From positions 186,001-250,000 of the forward strand of contig JAEWZN010000007.1 of assembly GCA_023395255.1 (NCBI GenBank): a stretch of 64,000 bases of DNA. Direction: 5' to 3'. The notes under the pieces were generated by a model. That model searched no databases. It had not been told where the DNA came from and worked only from the letters and a program-made list of their open reading frames with translations. Shown piece by piece: positions 26,134 through 35,134 of this stretch. A program made the translations under genes and the position numbers. Origin of the DNA: Deferribacteres bacterium. GTDB lineage: Bacteria; Chrysiogenota; Deferribacteres; Deferribacterales; Geovibrionaceae. Within the stretch, counting starts at the first letter, position 1, and the number at the start of each line of letters is the position of its first letter.

Positions 26134-26682
26134 ATGTCCGGAATGGTGTTCATAGGCGTTGTGGCGCTGACTTTGGCGCTTTTCATTTATTATTACAACA
26201 AGCTCGTTTCCCTCAGAAATCTCAGCGAGGCTTCATGGAGCGATATTGATGTTCAGCTTAAGAAGCGCTGGGATCTTATCCCCAATCTGGTGGAGACTGT
26301 TAAGGGGTACGCAAGCCATGAGAAAGACACACTGGAAAATGTGACGAAAGCCCGCAACATGGCGATGAGCGCAGGCAGTGTGGAGGCTCATGCAAAGGCT
26401 GAGAACATGCTTACCGGAGCGCTGAAAAGCCTTTTTGCCCTATCTGAAAGCTACCCGGAGCTTAAGGCGGACGTAAACTTCCTTGAGCTTCAGAACAGCA
26501 TAAACAGTATAGAGAACGATATTCAGCTTGCCAGAAGATATTACAATGCGGTGGTGCGGGATCTGAACACAATGTGCGAGAGCTTCCCTTCTCTCATAGT
26601 CGCGGGCATGTTCCGCTTTACTAAGAAGCAGTATTTTGAGATGGATTCGGCGCAGAGGGAAAATGTTCAGGTAAAATTCTAA
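26134..26682 (+). CDS. lemA: LemA family protein
   Basis: The 182-residue protein has an N-terminal membrane segment (residues 2-20). The LemA four-helix domain follows, with the signatures SWSDIDVQLKKRWDLIPNLVETVKGYASHEKDTLENVTKAR and ENDIQLARRYYNAVVRDLN. The GGAGG site before the ATG is good. LemA proteins are often paired with a DUF2207 or TPM membrane protein, as here. Their role is uncertain, probably at the envelope. Confidence 0.93.
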   Translation: MSGMVFIGVVALTLALFIYYYNKLVSLRNLSEASWSDIDVQLKKRWDLIPNLVETVKGYASHEKDTLENVTKARNMAMSAGSVEAHAKAENMLTGALKSLFALSESYPELKADVNFLELQNSINSIENDIQLARRYYNAVVRDLNTMCESFPSLIVAGMFRFTKKQYFEMDSAQRENVQVKF

Positions 26683-26694
26683 GCGGATAAGCTT

Positions 26695-28416
26695 ATGCGT
26701 TTTATTTCTGCTTTGCTGATTTTTGCTTTTACTGTTCTGCCCGCCTTCGGGGAGGACTTTGTAATAAAGAAGCACGATGTGAATATAAACGTGCTTGAAA
26801 CCTCCGTGCTGGAGGTTACGGAAACATATCTCATAAGCTTCCGCCAGCCGAGAAGGGGAATAATCCTCGAACTGCCCAGAATCTACGAGGCAGGGAGCAT
26901 CAAAGGCGCTGCGAAGCGCCCCAACATCTTCGGCGGCCGTTACCGGATTCTCATTGATGATATACAGACAAAGAGTGCGGAGATGAAAGTCTCCGACAGC
27001 GGAGCCTACCGTGAAATCCGCCTCGGTTCGCCGGATCAGTATATAAAGGGTGAGAAGGAATACGTTGTCACCTACAGGGTGTTCGGGGCGGTGAATTTTT
27101 TCGGCCGGACAAGTGAAATCTACTGGAACATACACGGAAACTTCTGGGATGTTCCCGCTGAGAGTGTGACTTTCAGTGTGCGTCTCCCCTCTGAGCTGCC
27201 GCTGGGGGATGAAGAGATTTTCGCTTACACCGGCTACTACGGGGAGGCAGGAACCGACGCATCATATTCCTACGACGGCAGCACTCTCAGCGGCAGGACG
27301 GAAAGAACCCTCAAACCGCGGGAGAGTCTGAGCATCGGCATCCTCCTGCCGGGAAATTATCTTAAATACGGAACACCCTCGCTGAGGCTGCGCCTCTTCG
27401 CCGTGAACAACGCTTATCTTATCGCTCCGCTTCTGTATATACCTCTCCTTATTTTTATATGGTACAAAAGAGGGCGTAACGCCGCATCTGTCATAGTAAC
27501 TCTCTATGAGCCGCCGTCAGGGGTCAGCCCCGCCGTGGCCGGTGTGCTGGCGGATGACAGGATAGACAACCGGGATCTCGTTTCCGTTTTTCTGAAATGG
27601 GCGGCGGACAAAGTAATAAGGATAGAGGAAGCTGAGGACTACAGCTCGTTTCTCGGTAAAAGCGATTATATTTTTGTTAAGATAGGCGATCTGCCCGAAG
27701 GTGCGCCTGCCTACGAGCAGACACTTTTCACGGGGATGTTCCCTGCCGGTATAAAAAACCGCAGACTGTCAGATCTTAAGGATGTATATTACAAGACCAT
27801 GCTTATAGCCCGTGAGCAGCTTGACAAAGATGTGACCATGATGGGGCTGTATGAAGGCGGAACAAGGAAAATAGGCGGGTTCATGAAGGGCGTGAGCATT
27901 CTCTTCGTATTCGCGGGCACGTTCCTCACTGCCTTTTCCGGGGAAGTTGGCTGGTTTGTTTCCTGCGCGCTTATGGGTTTTGCCACATTCTTTTTCGGGC
28001 GGGCTATACCGAAACGTACCGCAAAAGGGCAGGGGCTCTATAACAAGCTGGCCGGGTTCAGGGAGTTTGTGGAGCGGGCGGAGAAGGACAGGCTGGAAAG
28101 GATGCTTGAAAAAAATCCCGAATACTTTAATCTTACAGTGCCCTATGCTGTTGCTTTCGGAATGCTGAAAGAGTGGGCGGGCAAGTTTGAGGGGCTTCTC
28201 AGGGAGCCGCCGGACTGGTACGTTTCCCGCAGCGGCAGAGGGTTTACAATGTACGGCTTTGCCGATTCCCTTAATTCAGGCATATCCGCAATGGGCAGAA
28301 CCATGACATCGCAGCCAGCGCCGAAAGGCGGAGCAGGGGGCGGCGGAAGCGGTTTCTCCGGCGGCGGAGGCTTTTCGGGGGGCGGCTTCGGAGGCGGCGG
28401 AGGACGAAGCTGGTGA
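26695..28416 (+). CDS. DUF2207 membrane protein with Gly/Ser-rich tail
   Basis: The 573-residue protein has a signal peptide (residues 1-19). An extracytoplasmic DUF2207 domain (YEVTEYRISF-like opening, PRRGIILELPRIY) reaches to about residue 230. A membrane segment lies near 238-255 and two more near 400-440. The end is a low-complexity tail of Gly and Ser (GGGFSGGGFGGGGGRSW), common in LemA-linked DUF2207 proteins. It follows lemA by 12 nt. The biochemical role is unknown. Confidence 0.88.
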   Translation: MRFISALLIFAFTVLPAFGEDFVIKKHDVNINVLETSVLEVTETYLISFRQPRRGIILELPRIYEAGSIKGAAKRPNIFGGRYRILIDDIQTKSAEMKVSDSGAYREIRLGSPDQYIKGEKEYVVTYRVFGAVNFFGRTSEIYWNIHGNFWDVPAESVTFSVRLPSELPLGDEEIFAYTGYYGEAGTDASYSYDGSTLSGRTERTLKPRESLSIGILLPGNYLKYGTPSLRLRLFAVNNAYLIAPLLYIPLLIFIWYKRGRNAASVIVTLYEPPSGVSPAVAGVLADDRIDNRDLVSVFLKWAADKVIRIEEAEDYSSFLGKSDYIFVKIGDLPEGAPAYEQTLFTGMFPAGIKNRRLSDLKDVYYKTMLIAREQLDKDVTMMGLYEGGTRKIGGFMKGVSILFVFAGTFLTAFSGEVGWFVSCALMGFATFFFGRAIPKRTAKGQGLYNKLAGFREFVERAEKDRLERMLEKNPEYFNLTVPYAVAFGMLKEWAGKFEGLLREPPDWYVSRSGRGFTMYGFADSLNSGISAMGRTMTSQPAPKGGAGGGGSGFSGGGGFSGGGFGGGGGRSW

Positions 28417-29291
28417 AAACAGCACTTTTTACATCAAACCTCACAGGGGAATATCTGCTGGATGCTCTGGATGAACTGGGTTATTATCCGCAGGTGTACA
28501 CATACCCTCCGGGCTTTCAGAAGACAGCCCTCTCAAGAGACTTCACCAAATACAGAGGGCTTTTTCCCGTAACCTTTATATCTGCAAACAAATACGGCGA
28601 GGCGGAAGCCGCGCTGGACAATGATACCGCTGCTGTCTGTGTGGACTGGACCAAGGACTTTTTCATGGAGTCAGATGTAAAGGCGGTGTTTGCCCATCCC
28701 TCTCTTCTGCCCCTTTACAGAGGCTACAGCGCAGTGACGGAACAGTTTCTGCGGGGTGTCGCAGTTTCCGGTGCGAGCTTTTATATCGCATCAGACAGGG
28801 TGGACGGAGGAGATGTTCTCTTTTCGGAGGAGATAAGGATCGGTTTCGGGGAATATCCGGAAGATTTTCTGAGAAAATATGCAGCGATCTGCGCCCGCTT
28901 CGTAAAAGAATTTGCGGAGCAAGGATTCGGCGGCTTCAATGCCGTTCCGCAGGATGAGCGTGAGTCATTCTACCTGCCCCGCAAGCGCAGGCGTGAAGGA
29001 GTGATAGACTTCAACCGTGATGCATACAGCATATACAACCATATCAGGGGGTTCTCCCGCCCTTACTTCGGGGCATATTTTATGAGAAACGGCAGGCAGA
29101 TAACCGTCTGGCGGGCTGTCACCGAAAAGTGGCAGGGGGAATACGGCAGACCGGGGGAACTGGTTGATTTCACCCCTTACGGAGCGGAAATTGCGTGCGG
29201 TTCAGGTACTGTGATAATAGAGGAAGCGGAATGTGAAGGCAGGCTTTTCCGCCGGGGCGAGGTGCACGAACTTTATTATGCGGTTGACTAA
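28413..29291 (+). CDS. Formyltransferase-like protein with substituted catalytic asparagine
   Basis: The 292-residue protein resembles methionyl-tRNA or ArnA-type formyltransferases. The core motif HPSLLPLYRG is followed by SDRVDGGDVL with the catalytic-type Asp. A C-terminal Fmt-like domain (GVIDFNRDAYSIYNHIRGFSRPYFGAYF) is also present. The Asn two residues before the motif His, needed for catalysis in this superfamily (NIH in the purN product at 43 kb), is Phe here (FAH). It may have another activity or be inactive. It starts at a GTG that overlaps the DUF2207 stop. Confidence 0.75.
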   Translation: MKTALFTSNLTGEYLLDALDELGYYPQVYTYPPGFQKTALSRDFTKYRGLFPVTFISANKYGEAEAALDNDTAAVCVDWTKDFFMESDVKAVFAHPSLLPLYRGYSAVTEQFLRGVAVSGASFYIASDRVDGGDVLFSEEIRIGFGEYPEDFLRKYAAICARFVKEFAEQGFGGFNAVPQDERESFYLPRKRRREGVIDFNRDAYSIYNHIRGFSRPYFGAYFMRNGRQITVWRAVTEKWQGEYGRPGELVDFTPYGAEIACGSGTVIIEEAECEGRLFRRGEVHELYYAVD

Positions 29292-29319
29292 GACACTATA
29301 GGATATTATACATATTTCC

Positions 29320-29661
29320 ATGCATGAAGTCAGTATCGCCCAGAGTCTTATGGATGTGGTTTTCGAAACAGCCAGAAAAAGCGGCGCTAAGAAAATAAAT
29401 AAAGTTTTTGTGAAAATAGGCAGGTTACAGGCGGTGGAGAGCTCCTCCCTGATGTTTGCCTTTGATGCCCTCAAGGACGGCACAATGGCCGAAGAAGGGG
29501 AGCTGATCGTTGAAAATGTGCCCCTCACCGGAAAATGCATGGACTGCGGCAATGAAAACACCTTTGAGCAGATTTTCATGCAATGCCCCAAATGCGGCTC
29601 CCACGCAGTGAAGATCCTCACCGGGGAAGAACTGCAAATCACCGAGATTGAAGTGGACTGA
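29320..29661 (+). CDS. hypA: Nickel chaperone HypA
   Basis: The 113-residue protein starts MHEVSIAQSLMD, which provides the nickel-binding N-terminus with His2. A zinc site of two CxxC motifs (CMDCG and CPKCG) lies near residues 73-93. HypA delivers nickel to [NiFe] hydrogenase or urease together with HypB, encoded next. No hydrogenase gene lies within the window. Confidence 0.96.
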   Translation: MHEVSIAQSLMDVVFETARKSGAKKINKVFVKIGRLQAVESSSLMFAFDALKDGTMAEEGELIVENVPLTGKCMDCGNENTFEQIFMQCPKCGSHAVKILTGEELQITEIEVD

Positions 29662-29699
29662 CCTTCCAGAGGGTCTTAAAGAATATAAGAAGGTGGCTG

Positions 29700-30356
29700 A
29701 TGACCAAGCTTGATGTGAATAAAAGGATTCTCTCGAAAAACGAGGAACTGGCGGAAGCCCTCAAGGAAGGATTTGACAGGGACAGAACCCTTGTCCTTAA
29801 CTTTGTCTCCTCTCCCGGCAGCGGGAAAACCACCCTCCTTTCCAAAATCCTTGTGGAGATCCAGAGGGAATACTCCGTCGGCGTTATAGAAGGCGACCTG
29901 CAGACAGACTTTGACGCGGAACGCATCAGGGCAGCCGGAATCCCCGCTGTTCAGGTGAATACAAACGGCTCATGCCACCTCGAAGCACTCGACATAGAAA
30001 AGGCGATGGTTGCATTCGGCAAGCTTGACCTTCTCATTATAGAAAACGTGGGCAACCTCGTCTGCCCCTCCTCATACGAACTGGGCGAAGATGCAAAGGT
30101 CTGCATGCTCAGCGTAACCGAAGGGGAGGACAAACCAGCCAAATACCCATCAATGTTCCACGTCTCCTCAGCGTTCATCATCAACAAGACAGACCTTCTC
30201 CCATATGTGGATTTCGATGTGCAGAAATGCCGTGATTTCGCCCTCGGCGTGAACCCCACGCTGGACATCTTCGAGACCTCCTGCAAAACAGGACACGGGC
30301 TTGATGAGTTCATCGGCTGGATCAAAGCGAAAATCCGCAGAAAAAAGGGGGAGTAA
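29700..30356 (+). CDS. hypB: Nickel-incorporation GTPase HypB
   Basis: The 218-residue protein has a P-loop SSPGSGKTTLLSK, the metal/dimer segment ENVGNLVCPSSYELGED, and the specificity motif NKTDLLPY. The His-rich nickel store and CxxCGC motif found at the N-terminus of some HypB proteins are absent; it is the short form. It supplies nickel with HypA. NikR at 21 kb may regulate nickel supply. Confidence 0.96.
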   Translation: MTKLDVNKRILSKNEELAEALKEGFDRDRTLVLNFVSSPGSGKTTLLSKILVEIQREYSVGVIEGDLQTDFDAERIRAAGIPAVQVNTNGSCHLEALDIEKAMVAFGKLDLLIIENVGNLVCPSSYELGEDAKVCMLSVTEGEDKPAKYPSMFHVSSAFIINKTDLLPYVDFDVQKCRDFALGVNPTLDIFETSCKTGHGLDEFIGWIKAKIRRKKGE

Positions 30357-30371
30357 ATAGTCACCGTCGGC

Positions 30372-30914
30372 ATGGATGAGGTGGGCAGGGGATGCTTCGC
30401 CGGGCCGGTTGTGGCCTGTGCCGTTATCATGCCCGAAGGCTACGCTGATCCCCGCATCATCGACTCTAAAAAAATAGCCGAGAAAAAACGCGAGGTAATA
30501 GCCGAAAGCATAAGACGAAACGCCGTTGATTATGCCTTCGGTGTTGTCTGCAATCAGGTCATAGACCAGATCAACATACTCCGCGCCACCAAACAGGCCA
30601 TGCACATAGCACTCTCACGTCTGAAAACCCCTTATGACAATATAATAGTGGACGCAGTCAAACTCAATGTCAGTGTCCCCATAGAAAACCCCTTCAAGGC
30701 GGAGGACAGCCATATGTGCGTTGCAGCCGCCTCTATTCTTGCAAAGGTTTACCGCGACTCCATGATGAAAAAACTCCACATGACATACCCCGAATACGGC
30801 TGGTATTCCAATAAAGGCTACGGGGCGAAGGTTCACCTTGACGCTCTCAAAAAATACGGCGCAACAGAACTGCACCGGATGAGTTTCCTGAAAAATGCGG
30901 ATATTAAAAGGTAA
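30372..30914 (+). CDS. rnhB: Ribonuclease HII
   Basis: RNase HII cuts RNA in RNA-DNA hybrids and removes single ribonucleotides. The protein has the family motif MDEVGRGCFAGPVVACAV, the DSK motif, and the later Asp in a conserved stretch (AEDSHMCVAAASILAKVYRD). ATG 30372 starts the protein at the metal-binding Asp and omits the first beta strand. The frame contains a stop just upstream (30354-30356), and the five codons between are ATA GTC ACC GTC GGC. These encode the missing strand residues (VTVG). An AUA start at 30357, 5 nt after a GGGGG site, is a possible true start. Family assignment is firm; the start is unresolved. Confidence 0.93.
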   Translation: MDEVGRGCFAGPVVACAVIMPEGYADPRIIDSKKIAEKKREVIAESIRRNAVDYAFGVVCNQVIDQINILRATKQAMHIALSRLKTPYDNIIVDAVKLNVSVPIENPFKAEDSHMCVAAASILAKVYRDSMMKKLHMTYPEYGWYSNKGYGAKVHLDALKKYGATELHRMSFLKNADIKR

Positions 30915-31233
30915 ATCAGGCGAAGACAAGGCGGCGGAGTTCCTCAGAAAGAAGGGTTACGCCGTAATTAAGCGAAACTACCGCGCCAAAACAGGCGAGA
31001 TAGACATAATCGCCGAAAAAGACGGCACTCTGGTGTTCGTCGAAGTCAAAACCCGCTCCACAGATGCCTTCGGAGAAGGATACCAGTCAGTAACACACAC
31101 CAAACAGGATAAAATTATACGCACCGCCGAGTTCTATCTCATGGAAAATAATATGGAAAAACTCTGCCGCTTCGATGTAATTTCCATAGACAATGATAAA
31201 ATAACGCACATAATAAACGCATTCGGTGCATAA
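30895..31233 (+). CDS. yraN: UPF0102/YraN family protein
   Basis: The 112-residue protein has the restriction-endonuclease-like fold signature of YraN: GEDKAAEFLRKKGYAVIKRNYRAKTGEIDIIAEKDGTLVFVEVKTRS. The Glu-Asp and E-x-K residues match a PD-(D/E)xK nuclease site. Its role is uncertain, perhaps in nucleic acid processing. It overlaps the end of rnhB by 20 nt, a common rnhB-yraN arrangement. Confidence 0.93.
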   Translation: MRILKGKSGEDKAAEFLRKKGYAVIKRNYRAKTGEIDIIAEKDGTLVFVEVKTRSTDAFGEGYQSVTHTKQDKIIRTAEFYLMENNMEKLCRFDVISIDNDKITHIINAFGA

Positions 31234-31448
31234 GAACTGTGGAATAAACAATAATTATTGGAGTGTTTGGGTGAAGAGTGTTATATTCAACTTGAGATGA
31301 TGCGTAGGTTATATATCAGTACCGTATCTTCCTGAGTACTATTAATTTTTTACCGTTAGCATACCTAACTGTTATGAAAAACATCAAAATTGACTTCGTT
31401 TAAAATGTGTCATAAACTCTCTTAATAAATACGAAAAGGAATAATTTA
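31234..31448. other. AT-rich left boundary of the island, no gene seen
   Basis: Base composition drops sharply directly after yraN. The stretch holds no plausible coding sequence, tRNA or clear attachment repeat. It includes the probable promoter of the following ATPase gene. Confidence 0.6.
31390..31418 (+). promoter_or_regulatory. Probable promoter of the ATPase/protease operon
   Basis: TTGACT (31390-31395) and TAAACT (31413-31418) are 17 nt apart. They are followed by an AAGGA site 8 nt before the ATG at 31449. Confidence 0.5.
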
Positions 31449-32438
31449 ATGGCCAGAGCTGATCTTTTGGTTTTTTTAGTAGAGTCTATTGCTAAAGGTG
31501 ATAAATTAACATATAGAAAAACAGTTGAAGCTATAATTGCAGAAGAGCGCCAGAAACAGCATAATGTTTTGGCTAATAAGCTTGAAAGAATCATTCATTC
31601 AACACCGCCTGAGCGCAGTGCGATCAACGGAGCGCATGTTGAACAAAAATCAAATAACTTAGTCCAAGAAATTCTTCCAAAGAAAAAATTTGCTGATCTT
31701 ATTCTTAATGATAAAATATTGGAAATATGTGAGGCTTTTGTTAATGAACATCATAGGGCAGCACTTCTAAGAACTTACAATTTAGAACCACGCAATCGTA
31801 TTCTTCTTGTAGGTCCTCCAGGGAACGGTAAAACGAGCCTGGCCGAAGCTATTGCTGAAGCGTTAGTCATTCCATTATTTGTAGTTAGATACGAATCTTT
31901 AATAGGTTCTTATCTAGGGGAAACAGCTGGAAGGTTAAGTAAGCTGTTTGATTTTGCTTCCACAAATAGATGTGTACTTTTTTTTGATGAATTTGAAACA
32001 CTTGCTAAAGAAAGAGGTGATACTCATGAAACAGGTGAGATTAAGAGAGTGGTGAGTTCTCTTTTATTGCAAATTGATAGATTACCGAGCCATGTTGTAG
32101 TCATTGGTGCTACTAACCATCCTGAATTGCTAGATCGAGCTGTGTGGAGAAGGTTTCAAGTAAGGCTAAATCTCGGTATGCCAACAAGAGACAATATCAC
32201 ACAATGGTTTATTAGATTTCAAGCAAGGGTTGGAGTAGAGTTAGGCTATGCTCCAGAAACACTTGCCAAATCGTTGTTTGGTAAAAACTTTGCAGAAATT
32301 GAAGAGTTTGGGCAATCAGTTTATAGGCAATATGTGTTGAATATGCCTAACACAAAGATGAAAGATATTATCTCAAAAACTTTGAAAACTTGGAGAGAAA
32401 TAACAACAGAAGTTAAACAAGAAAATATGGGAGGATAA
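31449..32438 (+). CDS. ietA: AAA+ ATPase of an IetAS-like ATPase/protease defence module
   Basis: The 329-residue protein has a helical N-terminal region (about 1-110). An AAA+ module follows: Walker A GPPGNGKTS at 122-130, Walker B CVLFFDE with Asp180-Glu181, sensor-1 Asn223 (GATNHPELLDR), and candidate arginine-finger residues at 230-235. The next gene, 5 nt away, encodes a subtilisin-like protease. An AAA ATPase followed by an S8 protease is the layout of IetAS, described first for plasmid incompatibility in Agrobacterium and later as an anti-phage system. Its codon use is AT-rich, unlike the flanking genes, which suggests horizontal gain. The name is assigned from architecture. Confidence 0.8.
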   Translation: MARADLLVFLVESIAKGDKLTYRKTVEAIIAEERQKQHNVLANKLERIIHSTPPERSAINGAHVEQKSNNLVQEILPKKKFADLILNDKILEICEAFVNEHHRAALLRTYNLEPRNRILLVGPPGNGKTSLAEAIAEALVIPLFVVRYESLIGSYLGETAGRLSKLFDFASTNRCVLFFDEFETLAKERGDTHETGEIKRVVSSLLLQIDRLPSHVVVIGATNHPELLDRAVWRRFQVRLNLGMPTRDNITQWFIRFQARVGVELGYAPETLAKSLFGKNFAEIEEFGQSVYRQYVLNMPNTKMKDIISKTLKTWREITTEVKQENMGG

Positions 32439-32443
32439 ATATC

Positions 32444-34984
32444 ATGCCTGAACGTCCACTTCTCTTTTTCCCATCCCCATCGAGAGCGTCTAGAGAAAAG
32501 CGCTCACCTGGTTTTTCAAAAATTTCTATTCCTTCTGCTTCTTTTCAATTTCAACGTTTTCAGCCGAAATTAAAAGTCTTAGTTGATACATTTGAAAAAC
32601 AAAGGATTCAAATACGGTCAAGTATTACAGGTGTGGAACCAGAGTTTGTCTTGGTTATTGAAACAATAGGAGACATCTCTAATTTTCATAATGCTGTTGC
32701 GAAGATAGAAGGTTTTGAGTGGTTGTCTGAGTTTGCACTTGATAATATTGAGCCAGATGATATTTTTTTCGACCAAGCAGATAAAACTAAGCCTTTGTCC
32801 GGTAAAGTATATATGGTTTTTTCAAATCTCAGTGGAATGCAACAGCTTATTTCTCTTTGGGAAAGATATTCAAAAAATGATGAAAGCTCATTTAAACACG
32901 GACTTGCTCCATTTAAATCTCTTTTTACACATGTTAAAGATATCCGTTTCTGGAACTATATTGATAGATTAGAGAATGCTGGATTCATTTCATATTGGGA
33001 GGGACACTTAGATTTTCATAAAGGGAAAGATTGCTTTGTGGAAGTCGAACTGTGGTTTAGGCAAAATAGTGATAAAAGAAACGGTATTGAAAAACGTTTT
33101 AAAGAAATGTTAAGTTCATTGAGTGCTTCTGTTGTTGATTCCTGTGTAATCTCAGAGATTTCTTATCATGCTTTATTAATTAAAGTGAATTATGATGTAA
33201 TTGTAAATATGGTGAATTCTCCTGAATACATTGAATTTGTTAAATGTGATGATGTCATGCTGTTTAGACCAACTGGGCAGATGTTGATTATAAATGAGAC
33301 TATTGAAGAAGTTGCTGATGTCTCTTCACCACATGAACTTGCTTCCGAAGAAGAGCCAGTCATTGGGCTTTTAGATGGTTTACCTTTATCGAATCATAAT
33401 TTGTTAAAAGATCGCTTGGTGCTAGATGATCCTTATGGTTTTGAAAATAATATTGAAGCCAAAGACAGAATTCATGGCACAAGTATGGCTTCACAAATCC
33501 TTTATGGAGATTATAGTCTTAATAAGGTTCCACTTAAATGGAAATTGTATGTACGACCGATATTATTCCCTCAAACTGATTTTTACGGTAAATCAATTGA
33601 GTCCATTCCTGAAAATATTTTATTAGTGGATTTAATTCACGTCTCTGTCAAGAGGATGCTTGACGGTGATGGAGAGTCTTCTGCACAAGCTCCTTCTGTC
33701 AAAGTCATAAATTTATCGTTAGGAATTAGAAATACTAACTTTAATAATACCATGAGTCCTCTTGCTAAACTATTAGACTGGTTAAGTTATAAATATAATG
33801 TATTATTTATTGTCAGTGCAGGCAACTACGAAAATTCTTTTGATTTAGGGATAAGCTATTCAGAATTCAGCAATCTAGATGAAAAACAGCAAGTTAAGCA
33901 AGTGATAAGTCGAATATACGCGACTGAGCACGATAGAAAAATAATATCTCCTGCTGAATCAATAAACTCAATCACAGTTGGGGCACAGCACGATGATAAA
34001 TGCTTTTCGTATGCAGCTGGCAATCGTGTTGACATATGCAATCAGCCATTAGCCAGTACTATTTCTCGGTTGGGTTTAGGTTATCGCAGATCAGTTAAGC
34101 CTGATCTTATTCATGCTGCTGGACGACAACTTTACACAGAACCAATAATTGGATCTGAAACATTGCTTAAGCTGAATAATATAAGTAAAGAGCCCGGTAT
34201 CTATTCTGCATCACCGGGAGGAATGTGTTATTCGAGGGGAACAAGTAATGCGACTGCTTTGACAAGTCATAATGCGGGTATTTGCCTTCAAACTTTAGAG
34301 GCATTAACTGAGAGAGGTTTTGATGAATATGGAGAAAAACTTGTACCTATTCTAAAGGCAATGTTAATCCACGGTTGTTCTTGGGGTGATTTAGGTAATA
34401 TAATAAGAGAAGCAATTAAAGATAATATTAGTAGCAAAAGAGTTAAGCCTATCATATCGAAGTGGCTTGGCTACGGAGTTCCTGATATAAAAAGAGTTAT
34501 TGAATGCACAGAGCAGAGAGCGACTGTTATTGGTTTTGGCGAATTAGACACTGATGAAGCCGATCTTTTTGATCTTCCTTTACCACCGTCATTAGCATCT
34601 GTTAAAATACCTCGAAAACTGACAATTACTCTTGCGTGGATATCAGGTATTGAAGCCCAAAATCAAAAATATCGTCAAGCAAGTTTGTGGTTTGAATCGC
34701 CAAGAGAATCTTTTGTAAAAGGACGTCAAGAAGCTGATTGGCGTAGTGTCAGGAATGGTACTATTCAACATGAAATATTCGAAGGAAACGATGCTGATCC
34801 TTACATAGATGGTGAGAAAATACGAGTAAAAATCAATTGCAGAGGGGATGCAGGGAAATTGTCAGATAAAGTTAAATATGGTCTTTTGGTTACTTTAGAA
34901 GTTAAAGAAGGAGTAAATGTGCCGCTTTACACGGAAATAAAAGACAGAATACAAATAGGAACCTCTGTTCAGATTAACATGTGA
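32444..34984 (+). CDS. ietS: Subtilisin-like (S8) serine protease of an IetAS-like module
   Basis: The 846-residue protein has no signal peptide, so it should act in the cytoplasm. After a 300-residue N-terminal region of unknown fold, the S8 domain shows the full triad: Asp311 (GLLDGLP), His344 (RIHGTSMAS) and Ser601 (RGTSNATAL). The oxyanion Asn461 lies in VSAGN. About 200 C-terminal residues are beta-rich. It starts 9 nt after a GGAGG site and is co-transcribed with the ATPase. The likely role is abortive or targeted proteolysis triggered by the ATPase upon infection, inferred from IetAS. The AT-rich bias is shared with its partner. Confidence 0.82.
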   Translation: MPERPLLFFPSPSRASREKRSPGFSKISIPSASFQFQRFQPKLKVLVDTFEKQRIQIRSSITGVEPEFVLVIETIGDISNFHNAVAKIEGFEWLSEFALDNIEPDDIFFDQADKTKPLSGKVYMVFSNLSGMQQLISLWERYSKNDESSFKHGLAPFKSLFTHVKDIRFWNYIDRLENAGFISYWEGHLDFHKGKDCFVEVELWFRQNSDKRNGIEKRFKEMLSSLSASVVDSCVISEISYHALLIKVNYDVIVNMVNSPEYIEFVKCDDVMLFRPTGQMLIINETIEEVADVSSPHELASEEEPVIGLLDGLPLSNHNLLKDRLVLDDPYGFENNIEAKDRIHGTSMASQILYGDYSLNKVPLKWKLYVRPILFPQTDFYGKSIESIPENILLVDLIHVSVKRMLDGDGESSAQAPSVKVINLSLGIRNTNFNNTMSPLAKLLDWLSYKYNVLFIVSAGNYENSFDLGISYSEFSNLDEKQQVKQVISRIYATEHDRKIISPAESINSITVGAQHDDKCFSYAAGNRVDICNQPLASTISRLGLGYRRSVKPDLIHAAGRQLYTEPIIGSETLLKLNNISKEPGIYSASPGGMCYSRGTSNATALTSHNAGICLQTLEALTERGFDEYGEKLVPILKAMLIHGCSWGDLGNIIREAIKDNISSKRVKPIISKWLGYGVPDIKRVIECTEQRATVIGFGELDTDEADLFDLPLPPSLASVKIPRKLTITLAWISGIEAQNQKYRQASLWFESPRESFVKGRQEADWRSVRNGTIQHEIFEGNDADPYIDGEKIRVKINCRGDAGKLSDKVKYGLLVTLEVKEGVNVPLYTEIKDRIQIGTSVQINM

Positions 34985-35134
34985 AAAGTGTGATAATTTG
35001 TGAGGATTAAGCATCAGATTATTGATAAGAAGAAATTAAGTATATAAGTAAAGTTAAGTGAAGACGGGGCTTTTTTCCTGTGGAAAAAGGGTTCTTTCAT
35101 AGCAGATAGAGTTTAAAATCTAAAAGGTAGCGTA
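34985..35134. other. Right boundary of the AT-rich island
   Basis: AT-rich sequence continues to about 35060 and then returns to the composition of the chromosome. At 35070-35089 a short hairpin (ttttcc-tgt-ggaaaa) vaguely resembles the modular repeat stems. There is no integrase, tRNA or clear flanking repeat. Confidence 0.5.

Noticed and set aside
31267..35000. Possible direct repeat flanking the island (gtgaagagtgttatatt near 31272 and gtgaaaagtgtgataat near 34982)
   Set aside because: The match is short and imperfect and lies in AT-rich DNA. The second sequence overlaps the stop of the protease gene, so it is not a credible attachment or target-site duplication.
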